Positions 1 through 4,779 of a stretch of 5,341 nt of DNA are shown here, piece by piece. The position numbers and the translations under genes were made by a program. The notes beneath the pieces were generated by a model that ran no database searches, was not told where the DNA came from, and saw only the letters and a program-made list of their open reading frames with translations. Position 1 is the first letter of the stretch. Every line of letters begins with the position of its first letter. Source of the stretch: Bdellovibrio sp. (GTDB taxonomy: Bacteria; Bdellovibrionota; Bdellovibrionia; Bdellovibrionales; Bdellovibrionaceae); NCBI GenBank assembly GCA_017745015.1, contig JAGIAF010000228.1:1-5341 (forward strand), written 5' to 3'.

Positions 1-677
1 GAAACAATCAGGGTGGTTTCTTCTTCCAACAACCCGCGAATCTTACGCAAGAACGCCGGCAGTAAAAAGATTCCTAAGATAAACCACAACAAAACAAAGA
101 AGACCATTCTCAACGTGACGGTTAGCAAAGATCCCACAGAGAATGAATCACTCACCACCAGACTTGGCAGAAGAACCAATAGTAAAACGGCGACGATATC
201 TTCCACCACCAGAACGCCAAAGACGAGATCAACGAAACGTTGCCCCTTCATATTTAATTCTTGGAAGGCACGAACAATAATCGTAGTCGAAGAAACCGAA
301 AGAATACCACCTAAGAACAAACTATCGACATTGTTCCAACCCAGAAGCTTTCCGCAGGCATAACCAATACCGACCATCACAAGAACTTCAAAGACGGCGG
401 TAAATCCGGCAGAGCCACCGACTTTCACCAATTTCTTAAAGGAAAACTCTAAGCCCAATCCGAAAAGCAGAAAGATCACGCCGATCTCAGCCCAAATACC
501 AATGCTCGCTTTATCTTGAACAGTGGGAAGCCACGGGAAATGCTGACTTACAAGAAATCCAGCAATCAAATAACCAAGGACAAGAGGTTGCCCTAGTTTT
601 TTAAATAATAAAGTAACGAGGGCACCAACAACGAGGATGATACCAAGATCTGTGATAATAGGAGGCAAATGCAACAT
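1..677 (-). CDS. CPA2-family monovalent cation/proton antiporter (Kef/YbaL-like), N-terminal part
   Basis: Reading the minus strand from the ATG at 677 gives 225 uninterrupted codons up to the window edge, so the C-terminal part is missing. The protein is very hydrophobic and lays out like the membrane domain of CPA2 antiporters (KefB/KefC/YbaL type), which exchange K+ or Na+ for protons across the inner membrane. Visible signatures are KKLGQPLVLGYLIAG near residues 26-40, GIWAEIGVIFLLFGLGLEF near 60-78, LSVSSTTIIVRAFQEL near 126-141 and FGVLVVEDIVAVLLL near 153-167, with the conserved acidic pair E159-D160. About six membrane segments fit in the visible part. A TGA lies in frame five codons upstream, so the start must be the ATG at 677 or the TTG at 674. 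The AGGG upstream is only 2 bases from the ATG but 5 from the TTG, so the exact start is uncertain. Whether a regulatory TrkA-N domain follows cannot be seen. It lies 82 bp downstream of the DUF151 gene in the same direction, with no clear terminator between them. Confidence 0.9.
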   Translation of the reverse strand, partial: MLHLPPIITDLGIILVVGALVTLLFKKLGQPLVLGYLIAGFLVSQHFPWLPTVQDKASIGIWAEIGVIFLLFGLGLEFSFKKLVKVGGSAGFTAVFEVLVMVGIGYACGKLLGWNNVDSLFLGGILSVSSTTIIVRAFQELNMKGQRFVDLVFGVLVVEDIVAVLLLVLLPSLVVSDSFSVGSLLTVTLRMVFFVLLWFILGIFLLPAFLRKIRGLLEEETTLIV

Positions 678-759
678 GTCCCTATTGTTTCAATTTAAGG
701 ACACGAATTCAATTTGCAGTACGGCAAGTGAGCCACCGTCCCATTTTTATTTTCAAATG

Positions 760-1317
760 TTAATTTAGATAGCCCGACCTGTCGCCAGAAAGATTCAAGC
801 TTTGTAAAGCCGGTGCATTGCGATCAACTTCTGCGTTCATCACACGAGATCTACCGATAAAATTCTTCGTCGCAAAGATTGGAGTTCCCAAATGTAGACA
901 CAAACTCATCGCTTCATCTGCGCGAAGTTTAATGGAATTTGTTTTTGGATGACCGCTCAAATAAAGACGAACGTATTGGTTCGCACCTTTAATTTCAACA
1001 AATACGGCCTGCTTAATTTCAATATCCAAAGAAGCCATTAACAATTGTGTGAAACGATGGGGAGTTGATTCCGCAATCGAACGGTTGGACTGAGAAAGAG
1101 CAACGCCCGCTTCAATCGGACTCACCGCCACTGGAAGTGTGTATTGATGAGCTTCGTCTTTCAAAAGCAAGAAAGGACGAGACACATCCGTCGTCACTGA
1201 CAAACCATAAGGAAACAGCTGCACCAAGTCTGCTTGGTGAAATGTCTCCTCATCGCCCGTTTCGTTAGCGAAAATGATATGAGACTTTAGATTATCAAAA
1301 TCCAAAAGGTCTTTCAT
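760..1317 (-). CDS. DUF151/BFN (bifunctional nuclease) domain protein
   Basis: A 185-residue soluble protein matching the BFN/DUF151 family. The domain covers about residues 30-155. Recognisable blocks are YTLPVAVSPIEAGVAL (59-74), the STPHRFTQLLMASL stretch (84-97) corresponding to the family's RP-tHdLl block, a beta-rich middle (103-121), and KLRADEAMSLCLHLGTPIF (130-148), corresponding to the family's DaRpSDAiaLAlR...PI block. The name comes from a plant member reported to have nuclease activity; most bacterial members are uncharacterised, so enzymatic function here is not established. The first 30 residues and the Ser/Asn/Gly-rich end (about 156-185) lie outside the domain. The ATG overlaps the miaB stop codon by one base (TAATG). 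The nearest Shine-Dalgarno-like GGAG is about 13 bases upstream, so translation probably depends on ribosomes finishing miaB. The neighbour suggests a role linked to RNA modification or translation, but that is only inference. Confidence 0.88.
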   Translation of the reverse strand: MKDLLDFDNLKSHIIFANETGDEETFHQADLVQLFPYGLSVTTDVSRPFLLLKDEAHQYTLPVAVSPIEAGVALSQSNRSIAESTPHRFTQLLMASLDIEIKQAVFVEIKGANQYVRLYLSGHPKTNSIKLRADEAMSLCLHLGTPIFATKNFIGRSRVMNAEVDRNAPALQSLNLSGDRSGYLN

Positions 1318-2678
1318 TATTGAACTAGCTCTCCGTGGAATGTTGCTGGGAATGCGCGAGTCACTCTCACATCAACTGTTTTACCGATAAGATCAGAAGA
1401 GCCTTTCAAATGCACAAGTTTGTTACCTGTGCTGCGGCCTTGAATCTTACCTTCCTCGCGATCAACGTTTTCGATCAAAACTTTCATCGTTTGACCTTCG
1501 TAGCGTTTCACCAATTCGAATGCCATTTTATCATGGAAATCGAAGAGACGATTTAAACGCTCCGTCTTAACTTCTTCAGCCACTTGATCCGTAAACTTCG
1601 CAGCTTTAGTAAAAGGACGTGGGGAGTATTTGAAAGCGAAGATCGTTTCAAAGGCACCCTCTTTAACCATATTCACTGTATCCATGAAGTCTTCTTCAGT
1701 TTCACCTGGGAAGCCTACAATGATGTCTGTAGAGAACACGACATTTGGAATAGACCTTCTAAGCATCGCGATTTTCTCAAGATATTCTTCGCGAGTATAA
1801 ATTCGATTCATACGCTCTAGAACGCGCGTGCTACCGCTTTGGAATGGCAAGTGGATGTATTCCATGATCTTGTCTTGGTGAGCAGCCATGGTATCCGCAA
1901 GCTTTTGGTTAAAGTCTTTCGGATGAGATGTTGTGAAACGAATTCTTTCGATATCCGTTTCTCGTGCTACTTTCGCCATCAAATCAGCAAAGTCCGTATC
2001 GCTATCAGAGTAGGAATTTACATTCTGACCAAGAAGAGTCACTTCTTTCACGCCACGTTTTACCAAATGTCTGATGTCGGTTAAAATGTGTTGCAATGGA
2101 CGAGATTTCTCGCGACCACGAGTGTATGGCACAACACAGAAGGTACAGAAATTATCGCAACCTTTGGTGATGTTCACGAATGTCGCAACACCGGGATTAC
2201 GCACCATCGTTTCGATGTGGTAGGGCTCACGGTGATTGAATTTTGCATTGATGCGTTTTTCGCGATCCAAGAAACTATCAGCTACCAAGTACGGCAGACT
2301 GTCGATTTGATCTGTCCCGAATACGAAGTCGATCATCGGTTGGTTTTTGATCAAGTTGTCTTTTTCTTGCTGACCTACACAACCACCAACGCCGATACGA
2401 AGATCTGGGTTCTTCTCTTTCATTTTTTTGAAAGTACCCACTTCAGAATAAACTTTATGAACTGGTTTTTCACGCACACTGCAAGAGTTAATGATGATCA
2501 AAGATGCGTCTTCAGGATTTTCAACAGGCGTAAAGTTTTGCATCTCCAAAAGAGAATACATACGCTCCGTATCGTTGACGTTCATCTGACAACCGTACGT
2601 AGAAATATAGACGCCACGGCCTTGGCCGACATCGTGATTTTGCTTGGTGATTTCAGGATTTTGGCTCACTTCATCCAC
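1317..2678 (-). CDS. miaB: tRNA-2-methylthio-N6-dimethylallyladenosine synthase MiaB
   Basis: A full-length 453-residue methylthiotransferase. MiaB adds a methylthio group to i6A37 of tRNAs that read UNN codons, using radical SAM chemistry and two [4Fe-4S] clusters in the cytoplasm. The N-terminal UPF0004 domain begins at YISTYGCQMN and carries the three cluster cysteines C30, C66 (NSCSVREKP) and C100 (GGCVGQQ). The radical SAM CxxxCxxC is C174-C178-C181 in TKGCDNFCTFCVVPYTRGRE. LPFQSGS (277-283) and STDIIVGFPGET (316-327) are typical of the family, and a TRAM RNA-binding domain occupies about 387-452. CSVREKPVHKV and CVVPYTRGRE favour MiaB over MtaB or RimO. The start is GTG at 2678: a TAA lies in frame three codons upstream, and AGAGG (2688-2692) is 9 bases upstream of the GTG. 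A near-consensus promoter lies just upstream, and the gene is coupled to the DUF151 gene downstream. Confidence 0.97.
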   Translation of the reverse strand: MDEVSQNPEITKQNHDVGQGRGVYISTYGCQMNVNDTERMYSLLEMQNFTPVENPEDASLIIINSCSVREKPVHKVYSEVGTFKKMKEKNPDLRIGVGGCVGQQEKDNLIKNQPMIDFVFGTDQIDSLPYLVADSFLDREKRINAKFNHREPYHIETMVRNPGVATFVNITKGCDNFCTFCVVPYTRGREKSRPLQHILTDIRHLVKRGVKEVTLLGQNVNSYSDSDTDFADLMAKVARETDIERIRFTTSHPKDFNQKLADTMAAHQDKIMEYIHLPFQSGSTRVLERMNRIYTREEYLEKIAMLRRSIPNVVFSTDIIVGFPGETEEDFMDTVNMVKEGAFETIFAFKYSPRPFTKAAKFTDQVAEEVKTERLNRLFDFHDKMAFELVKRYEGQTMKVLIENVDREEGKIQGRSTGNKLVHLKGSSDLIGKTVDVRVTRAFPATFHGELVQ

Positions 2679-2712
2679 GGTCTCTTACCTCTTGTGTCAT
2701 CAAAGAAAGTGA

Positions 2713-2741
2713 GTTATAGAGGAGCACTTTAGAAATGTCAA
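2713..2741 (-). promoter_or_regulatory. sigma-70 type promoter of miaB
   Basis: On the minus strand a perfect -35 TTGACA (2736-2741) is followed after exactly 17 bp by TATAAC (2713-2718), which matches the -10 consensus at 5 of 6 positions. The predicted transcription start is near 2706, giving a leader of about 28 bases before the GTG of miaB. The promoter sits inside the 5' region of the divergent plus-strand gene, so the two transcription units share this DNA. Confidence 0.7.
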
Positions 2742-2767
2742 AGTTCGAGGAGTTCCTTCAGTCATGA
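2735..2767 (+). CDS. possible 10-codon leader ORF overlapping the next start codon
   Basis: A short reading frame, MSKFEEFLQS then TGA, is preceded by a good Shine-Dalgarno-like GAGGAG (2719-2724), 10 bases before its ATG. Its stop overlaps the ATG of the 205-residue gene in the classic ATGA arrangement, and its own GAG GAG codons supply the purine-rich site for that gene. This would allow translational coupling. It may equally be chance, or the remnant of a longer N-terminus lost by a frameshift, since the main gene is in another frame. I cannot tell from one sequence whether it is translated. Confidence 0.3.
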   Translation: MSKFEEFLQS

Positions 2768-3381
2768 ATCCAAGGCTTAAAAGTTCCAAAAAATGGACAA
2801 ACTTCCCCAAAGAGTACTCAGATCAAATTCAGGCCGTTTTTAATGAAAACTTCGCTCAGTACCTAGATGATGCTGAGTTGGTCATTGAAGGTCGTATTTA
2901 CTCCGAAGAGATTGTGCTTCGCGTCGGTTACCATGAAAAAGGCCGCCTAGCTCAAGCCAATTTTGAAGTATCTATGAATTACTCTCAAGAACAACAAGAT
3001 GCTGTCAGCCGTATTCACAATTGCGTGGATGCAGCAGCCAGCATGATGATGGAATACTTCGAAAAAGAAGGCGAAGTGGACTTCCCTTACGTGTGGAGAG
3101 AGTTCCCATTTCAAGGCAAAAAATTGTATCTGCAATTCACAACAGAAAATTCATCTCTAGAGGCTGAAGCCAACCGTCTTTTGGGCGTTGATGACGACAG
3201 TATGATCATGGAAGAATCTGAATCCGAAGACGCGCTAGCACGCGCAGAACAAAGCGAAGAACTCTCCCCACCTCGCGATGAAGACGAAGACTTCGAAGAG
3301 TCTGAAGAAGACCACGAAGAAAGCGACGACGATGAAAAAGGCCCGAAGATGTTCGGCGGAAATAAGAAAAAGCTCCATTAG
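2764..3381 (+). CDS. uncharacterised 205-residue protein with acidic C-terminal tail
   Basis: I do not recognise this family. Residues 10-140 look like a folded alpha/beta domain: an amphipathic start (KKWTNFPKEYSDQIQAVFNENF), a beta-rich section (ELVIEGRIYSEEIVLRVGYHE, about 38-58), a helix with NCVDAAASMMMEYFEKE (86-102), and a strand-like KKLYLQFTTE (119-128). Residues about 142-191 are a low-complexity tail dominated by Asp, Glu and Ser, followed by a short basic end (GNKKKLH). There is no signal peptide or membrane segment, so a cytoplasmic protein is likely. The acidic tail could bind a basic partner or act as a solubility or nucleic-acid-mimicking segment; that is speculation. The ATG at 2764 has GAGGAG (2747-2752) 11 bases upstream and overlaps the stop of a 10-codon ORF. 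It diverges from miaB, and its TAG stop lies within the loop and stem of the terminator that follows. Real coding is supported by this terminator and the consistent protein character. Confidence 0.85.
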   Translation: MNPRLKSSKKWTNFPKEYSDQIQAVFNENFAQYLDDAELVIEGRIYSEEIVLRVGYHEKGRLAQANFEVSMNYSQEQQDAVSRIHNCVDAAASMMMEYFEKEGEVDFPYVWREFPFQGKKLYLQFTTENSSLEAEANRLLGVDDDSMIMEESESEDALARAEQSEELSPPRDEDEDFEESEEDHEESDDDEKGPKMFGGNKKKLH

Positions 3382-3390
3382 GAGCTTTTT
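3367..3390. terminator. bidirectional Rho-independent terminator between convergent genes
   Basis: A perfect 10-bp stem (3367-3376 pairing with 3381-3390: AAAAAGCTCC and GGAGCTTTTT) encloses an ATTA loop. It ends in a T-run on the plus strand and, read on the minus strand, in GCTTTTTCTTATT, so it can stop both the 205-residue gene (plus) and the small exported protein gene (minus, ending at 3424). The TAG stop of the plus-strand gene is inside the hairpin. Confidence 0.9.
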
Positions 3391-3423
3391 CTTTATCTGA
3401 ATTTTAAAATAAAAAAGAACGAC

Positions 3424-3681
3424 TTAGTTTGAATAAACAGACTGACTCGGTTGAGCTGCAGGAACAGTGACTGCAGAAGTCGACTCAATAATACGCATAC
3501 GATTCTGCTCATCACGCATACGAGACTCTTCAAGCTTCTCCAAGATTTTCATCTCCGTACGCTTCTCCATCTCCACACGCTCAGATTTAATATCCTGCGC
3601 ACGAGTACGAAGACCCGAAACTTCAGCTTTAACAACACCCGCTGAAACCAAAACCGCAACAACTACAAAAACATTCTTCAT
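3424..3681 (-). CDS. small exported protein with charged helical segment (85 aa)
   Basis: No family is recognised. The chosen start is the ATG at 3681, not the in-frame ATG 11 codons upstream (3714). GAGGGG (3688-3693) sits 6 bases before 3681, and from here the protein begins with a typical Sec signal peptide: MKN, a Val/Ala-rich hydrophobic core, and a predicted cleavage after V-K-A at residue 19. The mature part of about 66 residues has a highly charged stretch rich in Arg, Glu and Met (about residues 24-65, RTRAQDIKSERVEMEKRTEMK onward) that looks like one long amphipathic helix or coiled coil. It ends in a flexible tail with Val, Pro, Gln and Ser (TVPAAQPSQSVYSN). There are no cysteines and no lipobox. 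It probably acts in the periplasm, perhaps through self-association; no function can be assigned. It is monocistronic between its own candidate promoter and a shared terminator. Confidence 0.75.
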   Translation of the reverse strand: MKNVFVVVAVLVSAGVVKAEVSGLRTRAQDIKSERVEMEKRTEMKILEKLEESRMRDEQNRMRIIESTSAVTVPAAQPSQSVYSN

Positions 3682-3687
3682 AAAGAA

Positions 3688-3693
3688 CCCCTC
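3688..3693 (-). promoter_or_regulatory. ribosome binding site deciding the start of the 85-aa exported protein
   Basis: GAGGGG on the minus strand lies 6 bases before the ATG at 3681. No comparable site precedes the ATG at 3714, and the site falls inside the longer reading frame. This supports the shorter protein, which then starts directly with its signal peptide. Confidence 0.7.
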
Positions 3694-3718
3694 AATACAA
3701 ATCCCATACCCCAAAACT

Positions 3719-3747
3719 ATTTAAAGAGTATAGAAAGAACCCTTCAA
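3719..3747 (-). promoter_or_regulatory. candidate promoter of the 85-aa exported protein gene
   Basis: On the minus strand TTGAAG (3742-3747) is followed after 17 bp by TTAAAT (3719-3724), each matching its consensus at 4 of 6 positions. A second possible -10, TATACT (3727-3732), matches 5 of 6 but has no good -35 at the right distance. Either would give a leader of roughly 30-40 bases. Confidence 0.35.
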
Positions 3748-3777
3748 CAGAAAAATATTCTCCCCACCCATCCCCTC

Positions 3778-3795
3778 TCAAAATCTCCCTTTTGA
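3778..3795. repeat. short palindrome upstream of the exported-protein promoter
   Basis: TCAAAA (3778-3783) and TTTTGA (3790-3795) form a perfect 6-bp inverted repeat around a 6-base spacer, within a pyrimidine-rich stretch (about 3755-3803). It has the size of a dimeric repressor or activator site and lies about 30 bp upstream of the candidate -35. It may be chance in simple-sequence DNA. Confidence 0.3.
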
Positions 3796-3804
3796 TTTCC
3801 CTCA

Positions 3805-3958
3805 CGGTTATCCAGCCAACTACATTTATTGAAACTCCCGCGAAGTGCGACCTCCAGGGCGCACGATGCGCGAACCGGGCAAAGCCCGGCCCTGGCGAAG
3901 CAGGACGCTGTGTCGCCGTAGTGGGAATTTCAATAAATGTATTTGGCGGGTTAAACCG
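3805..3958. repeat. structured inverted-repeat element (MITE/REP-like), 154 bp
   Basis: Two arms of about 35 bases are inverted copies of each other: 3805-3839 pairs with 3923-3958. The central 14 bp are perfect (TACATTTATTGAAA at 3821-3834, complement at 3928-3941), GCCAA/TTGGC extends them, and there are only a few mismatches and one bulged base. The GC-rich core can fold further: GCGAC 3847-3851 with GTCGC 3912-3916; CCAGGG 3854-3859 with CCCTGG 3890-3895; and inside that two hairpins, CGCA-CGA-TGCG (3860-3870) and CCGGGC-AAA-GCCCGG (3875-3889), making a three-way junction. AT-rich arms around a GC-rich core contrast with the flanks. No clear target-site duplication is visible and it encodes no convincing protein. 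It could be a non-autonomous mobile element, a REP/REPIN-type intergenic repeat or a structured RNA; copy number in the genome would decide. Confidence 0.75.
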
Positions 3959-3971
3959 AGAGCCCGGAACG

Positions 3972-4004
3972 AAAAAAGGTCCGCGCAATACAGCAACGGA
4001 CCTT
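3972..4004 (-). terminator. Rho-independent terminator of the nuclease gene
   Basis: On the minus strand an 8-bp perfect stem (AAGGTCCG at 3997-4004 in plus coordinates, pairing with CGGACCTT at 3976-3983) encloses a 13-base loop and runs into six T residues (3972-3977). It lies 36 bp past the stop codon of the nuclease gene. The loop is longer than usual. Confidence 0.8.
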
Positions 4005-4039
4005 ACCCCTCAATGAGAGATTAACTTTTCAAATATAAA

Positions 4040-4516
4040 TTAAAGAGCGTTCGCTTTAGCGATGATATCTGGAACTTCGTCCAAGTGCGCTTTAGCGTAC
4101 ATGATGATCTCAACGGCCTTCTTCTGAAGAAGGCGACCTTGCGCCATTTTTTCGCAAAGAACTGGTTCTAGAGGATCCGTGATTGCGTAGACGCTTTTGT
4201 GTTGTGGCCACAAGTTTTTGATATCGTTAGAGCCACCCATGCAAAGAGGGATGTAGTGGTCAATTTTAAAATCTTGGCGATCCATTTGACGAGTGCGGTA
4301 ACCCAATTGATCGTAAGCTACAAAACGACCGCGTTTAGTTTGAGTATCAACATTGCGCTCACAGTAGTTGATTTGTTCTGGGTAACGGTGTGAATCAGGG
4401 CGAGTGCACAAAGCGCCCGGAGTGATGTTAGCGTCTGGTCCCTTTGGAAATTGATCCATTGCGAACGCAGAAACTGAAGAAACGAGTAGAGCAACAAGAA
4501 CGAAGAAGTTCTTCAT
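4040..4516 (-). CDS. secreted HNH-like endonuclease (158 aa)
   Basis: The product begins with a Sec signal peptide (MKN, hydrophobic core FFVLVALLVSSVSAFA, likely cleavage after A19), so it acts in the periplasm or outside the cell. The mature protein carries KIDHYIPLCMGGSNDIKNLWPQH (residues 84-106), the DH-x2-PL-x2-GGSN-x3-NLWPQ pattern of small HNH-fold nucleases. H87 is the likely general base, and N101 and H106 are possible further active-site residues; the exact metal ligands are inferred. Four cysteines (C37, C52, C92, C121) could form disulfides in an oxidising compartment. The likely role is cutting extracellular or prey DNA, if the host is a predator; that is inference. An in-frame ATG eight codons upstream (4540) was rejected because TTGGAG (4523-4528) sits 6 bases before 4516 and the shorter form begins with the signal peptide. 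The gene stands alone, with its own terminator and a hairpin in its leader. Confidence 0.85.
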   Translation of the reverse strand: MKNFFVLVALLVSSVSAFAMDQFPKGPDANITPGALCTRPDSHRYPEQINYCERNVDTQTKRGRFVAYDQLGYRTRQMDRQDFKIDHYIPLCMGGSNDIKNLWPQHKSVYAITDPLEPVLCEKMAQGRLLQKKAVEIIMYAKAHLDEVPDIIAKANAL

Positions 4517-4522
4517 TTTTAT

Positions 4523-4528
4523 CTCCAA
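4523..4528 (-). promoter_or_regulatory. ribosome binding site deciding the nuclease start
   Basis: TTGGAG on the minus strand lies 6 bases before the ATG at 4516, whereas the in-frame ATG at 4540 has no purine-rich site. The site follows directly after a leader hairpin (4534-4552). Confidence 0.7.
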
Positions 4529-4533
4529 ATAGT

Positions 4534-4552
4534 CTGCCATTATCGGTGGCAG
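4534..4552 (-). promoter_or_regulatory. hairpin in the nuclease mRNA leader
   Basis: CTGCCA and TGGCAG (4534-4539 and 4547-4552) form a perfect 6-bp stem with a 7-base loop, ending only 5 bases upstream of TTGGAG. It could affect ribosome access or mRNA stability, or be a protein binding site. The in-frame ATG at 4540 lies in its loop. Confidence 0.4.
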
Positions 4553-4720
4553 GTAGAAACGTCGGACCTTATTTCCAACATATATTTAGGTAACTTGGGA
4601 TCACAGGTAACAAGCCGATTTCGACATTGCAATAAAATTCATCCCCATTTTGGAACCATGACGCGCACCAAAATTAGCAATTTTTAAAATTAACAAATGT
4701 AAAGTTGTGATTTTCTTATG
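4553..4720. other. non-coding gap upstream of the nuclease gene
   Basis: This AT-rich stretch must hold the nuclease promoter. The best -10 candidates on the minus strand are TAAATA or TATATG around 4580-4590, but no -35 at a good distance stands out. TTGTTA is 19 bp from TAAATA. Short reading frames here, such as a 15-codon one, lack a ribosome binding site. Confidence 0.4.
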
Positions 4721-4746
4721 AAAAAAGCCCCTCGGAAGGGGCTTTT
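4721..4746 (-). terminator. Rho-independent terminator of the acidic Cys/His protein gene
   Basis: A stem of 9-10 bp (AAAAGCCCC 4723-4731 with GGGGCTTTT 4738-4746, closed by a further T-A pair around CGGA) runs on the minus strand into six T residues (4721-4726). It lies about 35 bp after the stop of the gene at 4780. On the plus strand the T-run is short and broken, so the minus direction is favoured. Confidence 0.88.
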
Positions 4747-4779
4747 GAGAATTTTTAGTGTTTTAACAAGAACAGAAAA

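Noticed and set aside
13..363. Plus-strand reading frame of 116 codons
   Set aside because: It is antisense to the clearly recognisable antiporter, has low-complexity Thr/Lys/Arg content and lacks a ribosome binding site.
678..759. Terminator between the DUF151 gene and the antiporter
   Set aside because: CGGCAAG and GCCACCG around 722-738 can pair only over about three bases and no T-run follows; read-through is more likely.
2671..2700. 9-codon minus-strand uORF as a confirmed leader peptide of miaB
   Set aside because: Its ATG would be only about 6 bases from the predicted transcript start with no ribosome binding site, so it is mentioned as an observation but not annotated as a gene.
2088..2732. 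Plus-strand reading frame of 214 codons opposite miaB
   Set aside because: It lies antisense to the conserved N-terminal and radical SAM parts of MiaB; its Phe/His/Thr/Val-rich composition is typical of a shadow frame.
3805..3958. Integron attC recombination site
   Set aside because: The right arm contains a GTTAAAC that fits GTTRRRY, but the left arm gives AGCCAAC, which breaks the RYYYAAC consensus, and there is no integrase or cassette array.
3692..4016. Reading frames on both strands across the inverted repeat (98 aa minus, 74 aa plus)
   Set aside because: They are made largely of the GC-rich palindromic core and flanking terminator, run through the promoter region and have no ribosome binding site; they are artefacts of the repeat.
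4600..4660. 15-codon minus-strand frame (MGMNFIAMSKSACYL) upstream of the nuclease gene
   Set aside because: It has no Shine-Dalgarno-like sequence and no sign of coding character.
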